DNA of 64,000 nt from the NCBI RefSeq assembly GCF_900120165.1, contig NZ_LT635475.1:558001-622000 (forward strand). Reading direction: 5' to 3'. The stretch is from Ezakiella massiliensis. GTDB taxonomy: Bacteria > Bacillota > Clostridia > Tissierellales > Peptoniphilaceae. Shown here piece by piece: positions 35,142-42,799 of this stretch. The notes under the pieces are model-generated. The model was not told the DNA's origin. It saw nothing but the letters and a program-made list of their open reading frames with translations, and did no database searches. The position numbers and the translations under genes are program-made. Numbering within the stretch: the stretch's first letter is position 1; each line of letters begins with the position of its first letter.

Positions 35142-35158
35142 AAAAAAAAAAAAAAAAA
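35142..35158 (-). repeat. Homopolymeric T17 tract abutting the -35 of the giant SLH gene
   Basis: Seventeen A on the plus strand (T on the transcribed orientation) begin 3 bp upstream of the -35 hexamer. Tracts of this length slip readily during replication. Confidence 0.85.
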
Positions 35159-35176
35159 CGGCATATATTGTGCTTG

Positions 35177-35428
35177 AAGGGTGTTTTTGCTTGTAGGACT
35201 TACTGTAAATTGTTTTTCTGTATGAATATAAAAAATATTATTTTTTCTTAATATTTTATTTATAATAAAACTACAAATTGTTAGTGGACAAATCATAGGT
35301 ATGAGTTACATAATTCACCTTATAAAAAATTTGTACAAATTAATCTTTAATTTGCATTTTCCCTCTTATTCAAAATTTTATTTATCTTTTATATTGGGTA
35401 TGAAGTGGATAGATAAAGGAGGGTTTTT
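35177..35428. other. Spacer upstream of the hydroxyacid dehydrogenase
   Basis: About 250 AT-rich bases. I see no gene, no riboswitch consensus and no repeat family member; AAAGGAGGG at 35417-35425 is the ribosome binding site of the next gene. Confidence 0.5.
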
Positions 35429-36388
35429 ATGAAGAAGGTTTTAATTACCATGCAGGTGCCTGGACCTGTATTGGATGAACTGAAAAAGGATTTTGAAATT
35501 GATTATAATGATAGCTTGGACTTTTTATCAAAAGAGGATTTGATTAAGCGGGCCAAGGATGCAAATGCTTTGCTTGTTCCTCTATCTGAGAAAATTGACA
35601 GAGACATTATAGAAGCATGCGACAATTTGGAGATCATTGCTAACTTTGGAGCGGGTTTTGACAATATTGATATCAAGGCGGCGGCTGAAAAAAATATTGT
35701 GGTTACAAATGCGCCAGCAAAGTTCTCGACTCAATCGACTGCGGAGATTGCCATTGGTCTAATCATAGATGTCATGAGAGGGATTACTCGGGGCGAAGAT
35801 TCTTTGCGCCAAGAAAATTTTAAAGGATGGAAGCCAACCTATGGTTTAGGACCATCGGTCGCTGGCAAGACCCTGGGAATTTTTGGTATGGGTCGGATTG
35901 GCCAAGCTGTGTGCAAGAGGGCCAAGGCCTTGGAGATGAATGTGATTTATCATTCAAGGACACGTTTGGACGAGCAAAAAGAAAAAGAATTAGGTGCGAC
36001 TTATGGGTCTTTTGATGACCTGGTGGAAAAGTCGGATGTGATTTCCCTTAACTCTTCATATTCCAAAGAACTCCATCATTTATTTGATGCGGATGTTTTT
36101 AATCGAATGAAAAAATCTGCTTATCTGGTAAATACATCACGCGGTCCGATTATAGATGAAGAGGCATTAGTAAAGGCATTGGCAGAAAAAACAATCGCAG
36201 GTGCAGGCCTGGACGTCTATGAATTTGAACCGGCCGTCACAGAAGGCCTTCTCAAACTGGATAATGTGGTCCTCTCCCCCCACCTGGGCAATGCAACCAT
36301 TGAAGCACGGGAAGAGATGGGGATGATTGCGGCGAAGAATATTATTCTTGTGTTGGGGGGCGAAAAAGCCATCAATAAGGTCAACTAA
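35429..36388 (+). CDS. D-isomer-specific 2-hydroxyacid dehydrogenase (NAD-dependent)
   Basis: 319 residues. The NAD-binding loop GIFGMGRIGQAVCKRAKA (about residues 150-167), the catalytic Arg region VNTSRGPIIDEEAL (about 229-242), the Glu in LDVYEFEP and the catalytic His in LSPHLGNAT (about 279-287) are all present. The family includes glyoxylate/hydroxypyruvate reductases, 2-hydroxyisocaproate and phosphoglycerate dehydrogenases; there is no C-terminal ACT domain, so it is not a full-length SerA. In an amino-acid fermenter it might reduce 2-oxoacids, but substrate cannot be read here. Confidence 0.9.
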   Translation: MKKVLITMQVPGPVLDELKKDFEIDYNDSLDFLSKEDLIKRAKDANALLVPLSEKIDRDIIEACDNLEIIANFGAGFDNIDIKAAAEKNIVVTNAPAKFSTQSTAEIAIGLIIDVMRGITRGEDSLRQENFKGWKPTYGLGPSVAGKTLGIFGMGRIGQAVCKRAKALEMNVIYHSRTRLDEQKEKELGATYGSFDDLVEKSDVISLNSSYSKELHHLFDADVFNRMKKSAYLVNTSRGPIIDEEALVKALAEKTIAGAGLDVYEFEPAVTEGLLKLDNVVLSPHLGNATIEAREEMGMIAAKNIILVLGGEKAINKVN

Positions 36389-36512
36389 ATTTGCTGTTAA
36401 TTTCGCGACATTCTCGTGAAAAAATTTTTTAGTCCTCGATGTACGCCTGAGTACACCTGCGTCCTAAAAAATTTATTTCCCTTCGAATCTCATCGAAATT
36501 TCCTAGCAAATT
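36389..36512 (+). repeat. 124-bp repeat, copy downstream of the hydroxyacid dehydrogenase
   Basis: Starts at the base after the stop codon. About 91% identical to the copy at 25034-25157 by hand alignment, in opposite genomic orientation. Contains the AGTCCTCGATGTAC / GTACACCTGCGTCCT hairpin and a TTCGAATCTCATCGAA inverted repeat. Confidence 0.85.
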
Positions 36513-36598
36513 ATGTGGTAGAGAAAATATCAATGTGATAAATAAATTTGTCCAATCAAACGATTGCAAAATTATATAGCAAATTATGTATAATGATA

Positions 36599-36808
36599 TT
36601 CAAGAGACCGAAAGGTCTCTTTTTTTGTGTAAATGGACGGATAGAATGCGATTGATGAATACAATTAAATTGCAATTATTAAAAACCATCTGCCGTATAA
36701 GGGCCGAACACCTCATCCCGTAAACGGGAAACGGGTCCGGAATGGCCACCATAAAGGATGGCCGCTACCTACGTTCTTATCAATATTGAGGTTGTTATTT
36801 GTATTGAT
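36599..36808 (+). repeat. About 209-bp repeat, copy A, with internal terminator
   Basis: Roughly nine in ten positions match 39319-39526. It starts with AGAGACC-gaaa-GGTCTCT-TTTTTT (a good intrinsic terminator, 36603-36626), then TTGCAATTATTAAAAACCAT, a CCCGTAAACGGG hairpin and TGGCCACCATAAAGGATGGC, the last being the inner stem of the nested palindrome family. Confidence 0.85.
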
Positions 36809-36938
36809 AGATGTTTTTAAAATATTTTATTTCGGGCGAGGCTCTTCGGGCGACATAAAGTCGCCCCTACAGCCGCAGAGCGATATAAAGTATGAAGACG
36901 ATTTATATAAGCGATTTTTTAATCAATGCAATTTATGC

Positions 36939-36992
36939 AAACAAAATTTTCAGGTAGCGGCCGATTTATCTCGGCCATAAAAATTTTGTTTT
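36939..36992. repeat. Nested palindromic repeat P6
   Basis: Outer arms AAACAAAATTTT / AAAATTTTGTTT as in P3 but with the bulge (CAGGTAGC) on the left and a different inner stem, GGCCGA-tttatc-TCGGCC. A GGGCGACATAAAGTCGCCCCTAC hairpin lies just upstream (36850-36872). Confidence 0.75.
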
Positions 36993-37058
36993 CTTATATA
37001 ATGCTTGAAGTATGGCCTTTACTGTGGTATTATAAATATATATGTATAAGGAGGTATT

Positions 37059-38444
37059 ATGTTAAAATCTATGGACACACTTGTATCTCTTGCCAAGAAC
37101 AGGGGCTTTGTCTTTGCAGGCAGCGAGCTTTACGGCGGCCTTAGCAATACATGGGACTATGGCCCGGTGGGAGTGCTTTTAAAAAATAATATAAAAAATG
37201 CTTGGTGGCAAAAGTTTGTACGCGAAAGTCAACTTAATGTTGGCATTGATGCGGCGATTTTAATGAATCCAGAAGTTTGGAAGGCCAGCGGCCACTTGGG
37301 ATCATTCTCTGACCCGCTTATTGACTGCAAGGCTTGTAAGGCTCGTTTTAGGGCGGACAAGTTGATCGAAGATTATGCGCACGAAAATAATATTGAAGGC
37401 ATCAATCCTGATGGCTGGACCAATGAGGAGCTGGAAACTTATATTAGGGACCACAATATCGTTTGTCCAAAGTGCGGCAAGCTAGATTACACAGAGATTA
37501 GGCAATTTAATTTGATGTTTAAGACCTTCCAAGGGGTTACCGAGGAATCAGCATCGGAAATTTATCTAAGACCGGAAACTGCCCAAGGGATTTTTGTAAA
37601 CTTCAAGAGCGCTCAAAGGACTTCAAGGAAGCAAGTGCCTTTTGGTATTGCACAGATTGGTAAATCTTTTAGAAATGAGATTACGCCTGGCAACTTTACC
37701 TTTAGGACTCGGGAATTCGAGCAAATGGAATTGGAATTTTTTGTAAAGCCAGGCAATGATGATGAGTGGTTTGATTACTGGAGGTCCTTCTGCAAAGATT
37801 GGCTGACTTCTCTGGGTATGAGAGAAGATATGATGCGTCTACGCGACCACGATCCTGAAGAGCTGTCCTTCTATTCAAAGGCAACCACAGATATTGAATA
37901 CCTCTTTCCATTTGGTTGGGGCGAGCTCTGGGGTATTGCAAACAGGACTGACTATGACCTGTCCAAGCACATGGAATGCTCTGGCGAGGATATGAATTAT
38001 TTGGATCCGCAAACAAACGAAAAATATATTCCTTATGTAGTTGAGCCATCACTGGGTGCAGACCGTGTTACTCTTGCATTTTTAGCAGACGCTTACAGGG
38101 AGGAAGAATTGGAAGACGGTACGACAAGGACTGTTTTGAAATTCCACCCACGCATTGCCCCATATAAACTGGCAATTTTACCGCTGACCAAGAAATTATC
38201 CGACAAGGCTGAAGAAGTCTACAAGGAAATGGTCAAGTACTTTGATTGCGACTACGACGAAAGAGGATCCATCGGCAAACGCTACCGCCGTGAAGACGAA
38301 ATCGGTACGCCCTTCTGCCTAACCATCGACTTTGATACCCTGGAAGACGACACAGTCACCCTGAGAGATAGGGACACTATGGAGCAAATCAGAATCAAGA
38401 TTTCCGAAGTTAGGGAGTATGTGGAAGAGAGGATGCAATTTTAA
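37059..38444 (+). CDS. glyS: Glycyl-tRNA synthetase, dimeric (alpha2) type
   Basis: 461 residues of a class II synthetase that charges tRNA-Gly. Visible are the N-terminal [20 protein letters not shown] (about residues 14-33), cysteines CKACKARF (about 88-95) and CPKCGK (about 136-141) of the zinc insert, class II motif 2 ([20 protein letters not shown], about 206-225), motif 3 near GADRV and a C-terminal anticodon-binding domain. This single-chain form differs from the alpha/beta enzyme of E. coli. AAGGAGGT is 4 bases upstream. No T-box leader is recognisable in the repeat-rich upstream region. A Fic gene starts 3 bases after its stop. Confidence 0.96.
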   Translation: MLKSMDTLVSLAKNRGFVFAGSELYGGLSNTWDYGPVGVLLKNNIKNAWWQKFVRESQLNVGIDAAILMNPEVWKASGHLGSFSDPLIDCKACKARFRADKLIEDYAHENNIEGINPDGWTNEELETYIRDHNIVCPKCGKLDYTEIRQFNLMFKTFQGVTEESASEIYLRPETAQGIFVNFKSAQRTSRKQVPFGIAQIGKSFRNEITPGNFTFRTREFEQMELEFFVKPGNDDEWFDYWRSFCKDWLTSLGMREDMMRLRDHDPEELSFYSKATTDIEYLFPFGWGELWGIANRTDYDLSKHMECSGEDMNYLDPQTNEKYIPYVVEPSLGADRVTLAFLADAYREEELEDGTTRTVLKFHPRIAPYKLAILPLTKKLSDKAEEVYKEMVKYFDCDYDERGSIGKRYRREDEIGTPFCLTIDFDTLEDDTVTLRDRDTMEQIRIKISEVREYVEERMQF

Positions 38445-38447
38445 TTC

Positions 38448-39008
38448 ATGAGAAATGAAGAATATCTCAGCAAAAAACGCGCTTTGGAATTGTGGGATCA
38501 AGGTATCATAGATAATTTTGAGCCTGGGGCCATAAAATCCTTACAAGAAATCCACGAGTATTTGTTCAGAGACGTTTTTGACTTTGCTGGACAAATTAGA
38601 GATGTGAACTTATCCAAGGGGAATTTTCGCTTTGCGCCAGTTTTGTTTTTGAATGAGAATTTAAAAATAATAGAAAATATGCCTCAGGAGAATTTTGACC
38701 AGATTATAGACAAATATGTAGAGATGAATGTTGCCCACCCCTTTCGCGAAGGTAATGGTCGGGCGACACGGATTTGGTTGGATTTAATTTTAAAGAATCA
38801 AATAAAAAGATGCGTAGATTGGTCGAATATTTACAAGGGCGATTACCTATCCGCCATGGAACGGTCGCCGGTAAATGCCTTGGAAATCAAGACCTTGTTA
38901 AGGGATGCCCTCACAGATAAAATCGATGACCGTGAGGTTTATATGAGGGGGATCCAAGCATCGTATTGGTATGAAGATCAAAGTGAATATGATATATACG
39001 ATATGTAG
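38448..39008 (+). CDS. fic: Fic-domain AMP-transferase, class III (C-terminal inhibitory helix)
   Basis: 186 residues. The catalytic loop HPFREGNGR (residues 97-105) has all canonical residues for transfer of AMP from ATP to a target protein. Near the C-terminus SYWYE (Ser172 to Glu176) fits the inhibitory motif (S/T)xxxE, placing it in the class III group in which autoinhibition is intramolecular, like NmFic of Neisseria. So the enzyme is probably active but self-restrained. It lies 3 bases after glyS with its GAGAGG site inside that gene, hence co-transcribed. No separate antitoxin gene is present, consistent with class III. Target unknown. Confidence 0.9.
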   Translation: MRNEEYLSKKRALELWDQGIIDNFEPGAIKSLQEIHEYLFRDVFDFAGQIRDVNLSKGNFRFAPVLFLNENLKIIENMPQENFDQIIDKYVEMNVAHPFREGNGRATRIWLDLILKNQIKRCVDWSNIYKGDYLSAMERSPVNALEIKTLLRDALTDKIDDREVYMRGIQASYWYEDQSEYDIYDM

Positions 39009-39318
39009 TATTTCGTGTTAAATTTACGACTTTTTGCAGTATTCGACTTTTTCGTCACTGCGACGTAGGCCTACTACGCCTCATTCCAAAAAAGTCTCAA
39101 ACTACAAAAATTCATCAAATTTCGAAGCCCTAGCCCAAGAAATTAAAATTTTTGTCCGGAATAAACCGGACACTACAAATTAAATTTTAATTTCTTGGTC
39201 AGCAGGTCTTGTGTCAGAGATTCCCAAGAGAACGAGTTTAGCGAAGTTCGAGTGGTGAATCTTACGGCCCTACGAAATATATATAGTAGAATCATAAGTC
39301 CACATTCAAATATAATAA
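39009..39318. repeat. Spacer after fic with palindromic repeat P7
   Basis: No gene supported. Repeat P7 occupies 39135-39198: outer arms CCAAGAAATTAAAATTT / AAATTTTAATTTCTTGG, inner stem GTCCGG-aataaa-CCGGAC, bulge ACTACAAATT on the right. The rest resembles decayed repeat pieces (CGAGTTTAGCGAAGTTCGAG hairpin near 39234). Confidence 0.65.
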
Positions 39319-39526
39319 TTCAAGAGACCGAAAGGTCTCTTTTTTATGTAAATGAGCAGGCAGAATACAATTTATAAATACAATTATATTGCAATTATTA
39401 AAAACCATTTGCCGTATAAAGGCCGAACACCTCATCCCGTAAACGGGAATCGGGTCCGGAATGGCCACCATAAAGGATGGCACTACCTACGTTCTTATCA
39501 ATATTTAGGTTGTTATTTACATTGAT
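39319..39526 (+). repeat. About 209-bp repeat, copy B, with internal terminator
   Basis: Second copy of the element at 36599-36808, same orientation, again starting with AGAGACC-gaaa-GGTCTCT-TTTTTT (39323-39345). Here it would terminate the glyS-fic transcript before the convergent ATPase/nuclease genes. Confidence 0.85.
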
Positions 39527-39552
39527 CCGTATAAAATTTTATTGCACAGCAA

Positions 39553-39608
39553 GAAAAAATAGATGCTAAAATCTAACACCTATTTGCCTTCTATTTCTCT
39601 TTTAAATT
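39553..39608. repeat. 56-bp direct repeat, copy 1 (right edge of ATPase/nuclease pair in gene order)
   Basis: 51 of 56 positions match 41492-41547 without gaps. It spans the C-terminal codons and the 3' hairpin of the nuclease-like gene. Confidence 0.85.
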
Positions 39609-40116
39609 CTTCTGCAAACATACAATAAACATTTTTAAAATATAATCCTTGGCAATTCTGCTTTAAGGATAATCCATCTCGTTCAAAGGGTCCTGCCAAA
39701 AACTTAACATTGTTTTTTAACTTATTATATGAGTCAGTATTTTTATTAGGATTATATACTAGTATATAGCCTAAATTGTCCTTTACATTTGCTAATGTAT
39801 CATCTACCAAGTCTAGATATATAAGCATGCTATCTCTTATCTTCTGATAAACTTCTTTTTTTAAGTTTTTTAGGCTAGCTACATCTTTAAATTCAACAAA
39901 ATAATCCATATCGTCATAATCGATAATCGCATCATTCGATGTCGACGGATAATCTGGACACTTTTCATCAAAATAATCGTCCTTGATCTTGTCAAAGTTA
40001 ATAGCTTCTACTTTTGAATTTACAAGTGGAGTATCTCCGTTTTTAGATATTTCAGAAATCGGCTCTATATATTTACTAGGGTCACTTAGGCTATTTTTAA
40101 GCCTTTTAATCTTCAT
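39580..40116 (-). CDS. Putative PD-(D/E)xK-like nuclease partner of the ATPase
   Basis: 178 residues from ATG 40116, chosen over the TTG six bases earlier because AGGTGA lies 6 bases upstream. No family is recognised with certainty. The segment SNDAIIDYDDMDYFVEFKD (about residues 60-78) has the spacing of a PD-(D/E)xK active site (Asp near 62-71, then ExK at 75-77), followed by a helix KKEVYQKIRDSM that could hold the usual Q/K. The gene overlaps the ATPase stop by 11 bases, showing coupled expression. As ATPase plus nuclease-like effector it resembles the layout of phage-defence pairs, but this is inference. Confidence 0.6.
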   Translation of the reverse strand: MKIKRLKNSLSDPSKYIEPISEISKNGDTPLVNSKVEAINFDKIKDDYFDEKCPDYPSTSNDAIIDYDDMDYFVEFKDVASLKNLKKEVYQKIRDSMLIYLDLVDDTLANVKDNLGYILVYNPNKNTDSYNKLKNNVKFLAGPFERDGLSLKQNCQGLYFKNVYCMFAEEFKREIEGK

Positions 40117-41368
40117 CTTCAATCACCTGGTCAATATCGTCAAAGGCATCAGCCAATAGTTTATATATCTTTTCAATGTCATCTGTTACATCTTCTATTG
40201 TAGAAGATGTGTTTGTTTTTGAGGCCAAATAATATTTTGTTTTGTCCTTTATACCATGTTTTTCAGAAAAAACATCAATGGCTCTTAAAAAATATGGGCT
40301 ATGAGTATTTAATAATATATGCATATTAAATGTTTTTTGCAAGAGAACAATTAATTCAGCCAATACTATTTGCCACTTAGGATGCAGGTGAATTTCAGGC
40401 TCATCCAAAATAATAGTGCCTTTATCAACCAAGGTTCCATTATCCAATAATGTTTTGATTATTACGAAAGTTTTTAATCCAGTTGCAATATTTCTAATGT
40501 CTAAATCTATTTTTTTAACAGGATCGTTATACTTGTATACCTTGCCTGTTGTTATTAGGTTGCCTAATTTAATGCCATCTAATTTTTCAAATACCTCAGA
40601 TAATTTATTATTTACCTTTATTCCTTCAAGGGTGTCCTCATTTGTTTTCTCAAGTTTGTAAATAAGATCATCTCTGTGATTATTATTTAGAGGACTTTTT
40701 GAATATCCTGATCGTCTAATATTTAAATCATCCAAAACATATGGGTCGTCTATATAGACAATATCTTTAATTAATTTTATAGGGTTCTCAATAGATGTGA
40801 TATTGTCATCTACTATAGATACACCGATTTTTTTATCATTAATATATAGATCTACTGATCCTGGCTCATTATTAAATCTATTATTTATTTCTGAATTAAA
40901 TTCCATATTGAATGATGCATTTACTAGGCTTCTTAGGATTTCTTCATCTGTAAGTTTCAAACTTTCAACCATGTTTGGTGTAATTTCATCTACTATATCC
41001 AAAGCTATACTGTCATCATCTCTTATCTCAAAAAACTCAATAAGCTTCTCTTTTAAAAGGTCAACATCATTAATATACTTTTCTGAATCTGTTAGTATGC
41101 TTTGAAAAAATTCATCAAATAGCTCTATTGGCATATCCCTTAAATAAAATATGTTTTTGATAGGCAACTTACCAAGCAAGTTAAGCAAATTTGAAATTCT
41201 TTTTTCATTTATTTTTTTATCATATGAACTAAGTGCATGAAAAACTGAATATAGAGCTTTACCTACAGTGCTTTTGCCGCTAGCATTTTCTCCGGCAATA
41301 ACTGTAATGCCACAAACATCCACAGATGCTTCTTTAAAAATACCAATGTTTTTTAATTCTATTTTCAT
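40106..41368 (-). CDS. AAA/ABC-type ATPase (OLD/SMC-like) of a two-gene module
   Basis: 420 residues from ATG 41368 (GGAGG 5 bases upstream; an ATG 12 bases earlier lacks a site). Walker A GENASGKSTV (about residues 26-35), a long insertion, then the ABC-like Walker B TIILDEPEIHLHP (about 316-328) and the switch LLNTHSPYFL (about 348-357). This single-chain AAA_15/AAA_21 type is shared by OLD nucleases, PtuA of Septu and related defence ATPases. It has no TOPRIM domain, so it is not a full OLD nuclease. Effector function is presumably in the overlapping downstream gene. Confidence 0.85.
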   Translation of the reverse strand: MKIELKNIGIFKEASVDVCGITVIAGENASGKSTVGKALYSVFHALSSYDKKINEKRISNLLNLLGKLPIKNIFYLRDMPIELFDEFFQSILTDSEKYINDVDLLKEKLIEFFEIRDDDSIALDIVDEITPNMVESLKLTDEEILRSLVNASFNMEFNSEINNRFNNEPGSVDLYINDKKIGVSIVDDNITSIENPIKLIKDIVYIDDPYVLDDLNIRRSGYSKSPLNNNHRDDLIYKLEKTNEDTLEGIKVNNKLSEVFEKLDGIKLGNLITTGKVYKYNDPVKKIDLDIRNIATGLKTFVIIKTLLDNGTLVDKGTIILDEPEIHLHPKWQIVLAELIVLLQKTFNMHILLNTHSPYFLRAIDVFSEKHGIKDKTKYYLASKTNTSSTIEDVTDDIEKIYKLLADAFDDIDQVIEDED

Positions 41369-41491
41369 AAACACCTCCATAAAATAATAAAAATACTTTA
41401 GTTTATTCTAACATATATAATTAAATTTTTCAATCTGAAAAGTTATAAAATTAGTTTATACACAGCAACCACTACATACGTTCATTAAACA

Positions 41492-41547
41492 GGAAAAATA
41501 GGTGCTAAGATCTAACACCTATTTGCTTTCTATTTTTCTTTTAAATT
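41492..41547. repeat. 56-bp direct repeat, copy 2
   Basis: Spans the last codons of the lipoprotein gene and its hairpin AAATAGGTG / CACCTATTT (41497-41524), which with the T-run TTTTTCC on the minus strand is a terminator. Copy 1 is at 39553-39608; the distance is 1939 bp. Confidence 0.85.
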
Positions 41548-42147
41548 TGCAGCCTGGGCCTGGAGTTTTTCAGCTATTTTTACTACGGCTTCACAGACTG
41601 GGAGGTCTTTGTAGTCTTTATTGGTTAGCTCTTGTCTGAATGTTTTGTCTAGTTTATCAATCTCCTCTTGGTCTTCAGAAAGTTTTTCTATCAATGTATT
41701 CATGACTGCATTATAATAAGCATTGAGTTCTTCAAAAGTAAGGTCTGAGAACTTTCTCGTATCGTAAGCTGCGTGGTTGGAAATGGTAAAGGTATCTTTG
41801 AAGTCTTGGACTGTGGCTTTTGGATTCATGCCATCAGTTAAGCCATCTAAAATTTTTTTAGGATTTTGCTTGTCCTCTTTGACCCCTTGGAGGGCACCGT
41901 CAACCATTTCAATGACTCTGTCATCAGCCTTGGCTTCTTTGTAATATTCTGACTCTTTGGAAGCTGTGGCAACTCTTTCAATTTCTTTAATAATTTCAGA
42001 TACCAATTTTAATTGGTCTTCTGTTGATAATTCTAAGACTAATCTCTCATCCTTTGGCAGGCGTTTAAATTCGTCTGCCATTTTATTTGTATTGCAAGCC
42101 GTGAACAATAGTGCACAGGCGAGCATTATCGCTAAAACTTTTTTCAT
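41530..42147 (-). CDS. Hypothetical lipoprotein
   Basis: 205 residues. A lipoprotein signal peptide ends in LFTAC (lipobox, Cys18), so the protein should be anchored outside the membrane. The mature part is highly charged and helical, with no recognised family. AAGGAG precedes the start, which directly abuts the DUF3841 gene stop; uraA, DUF3841 gene and this gene probably form one transcript. Confidence 0.78.
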   Translation of the reverse strand: MKKVLAIMLACALLFTACNTNKMADEFKRLPKDERLVLELSTEDQLKLVSEIIKEIERVATASKESEYYKEAKADDRVIEMVDGALQGVKEDKQNPKKILDGLTDGMNPKATVQDFKDTFTISNHAAYDTRKFSDLTFEELNAYYNAVMNTLIEKLSEDQEEIDKLDKTFRQELTNKDYKDLPVCEAVVKIAEKLQAQAANLKEK

Positions 42148-42792
42148 TTATTTCTCCTTGTATGCTTGAATGTGTTTTTCCATATCATCTGTCATGTCAG
42201 CAGTGATAGCAAAAAAGTCATCGCCTGGATAGATTATATGCTTGACCCATTCTTTTTTTATTTGCCAGAGGTTGGCCTGGACTTTGAAGCAGTCCCATTC
42301 GTCTATATCAAAAATCCTCTCCCAGGATGCAATTATTTTCCTTTCGATTTCGGGATACATGCCCTTGTATTTGCCGTCAATAAAATTAAATTTATCCTTG
42401 CAACCCAGGGCTTTGATTTTCTTTTCAAAGGCCTCTTCATCGGCCTGGTCCTTGCCTATATATAAATTATTTAATACATAGTCCCATTTGATTGACGAAA
42501 AATAAATCACCTGGTCGCTTGGAACTTGCAAGCAATAAATTACTGATTTTTCTACGGGCTTGAGGCAGTTTTCCTTGCTGACCGAGCACCAAATGGGATA
42601 GGCAATCCCGTTTGGGCGTGGCACAATTTTTTCTGCCATTTCGACAAACTTATTGTACTTGCGGGAAAAAAATGGCGCAATGTCCCCCATGTGGAGGTCA
42701 ACGTAGAGCTGCTTGTTGGTCATGACTCCCTTGGAATTTAATTCATGCTGGGAATTTTCGTGCTGTCTGGTGTATAGGTTTACCAAATCCAT
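42148..42792 (-). CDS. DUF3841-family protein
   Basis: 214 residues. The pattern LYTRQHENSQHELNSKGV at the N-terminus, YPIWCSV near 65-71, then VPSDQVIYFSSIKWDYVLNN (about 90-109) and WERIFDI (about 158-164) fit DUF3841, a family of unknown function. It is cytoplasmic. It starts 7 bases after the uraA stop, so it belongs to the uraA transcript. Confidence 0.7.
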   Translation of the reverse strand: MDLVNLYTRQHENSQHELNSKGVMTNKQLYVDLHMGDIAPFFSRKYNKFVEMAEKIVPRPNGIAYPIWCSVSKENCLKPVEKSVIYCLQVPSDQVIYFSSIKWDYVLNNLYIGKDQADEEAFEKKIKALGCKDKFNFIDGKYKGMYPEIERKIIASWERIFDIDEWDCFKVQANLWQIKKEWVKHIIYPGDDFFAITADMTDDMEKHIQAYKEK

Positions 42793-42799
42793 GGCTCAC

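Noticed and set aside
36589..36626. TATAAT immediately before the repeat terminator as a tiny RNA gene
   Set aside because: No -35 at proper spacing in either copy, and the product would be about 25 bases; AT-rich chance is more likely.
36512..37058. T-box or other riboswitch upstream of glyS
   Set aside because: No TGGTACCGCG-type T-box core or specifier loop seen; the leader is made of dispersed repeats.
39580..41368. Retron or Septu system
   Set aside because: No reverse transcriptase or ncRNA, and the small partner lacks an HNH motif as in PtuB.
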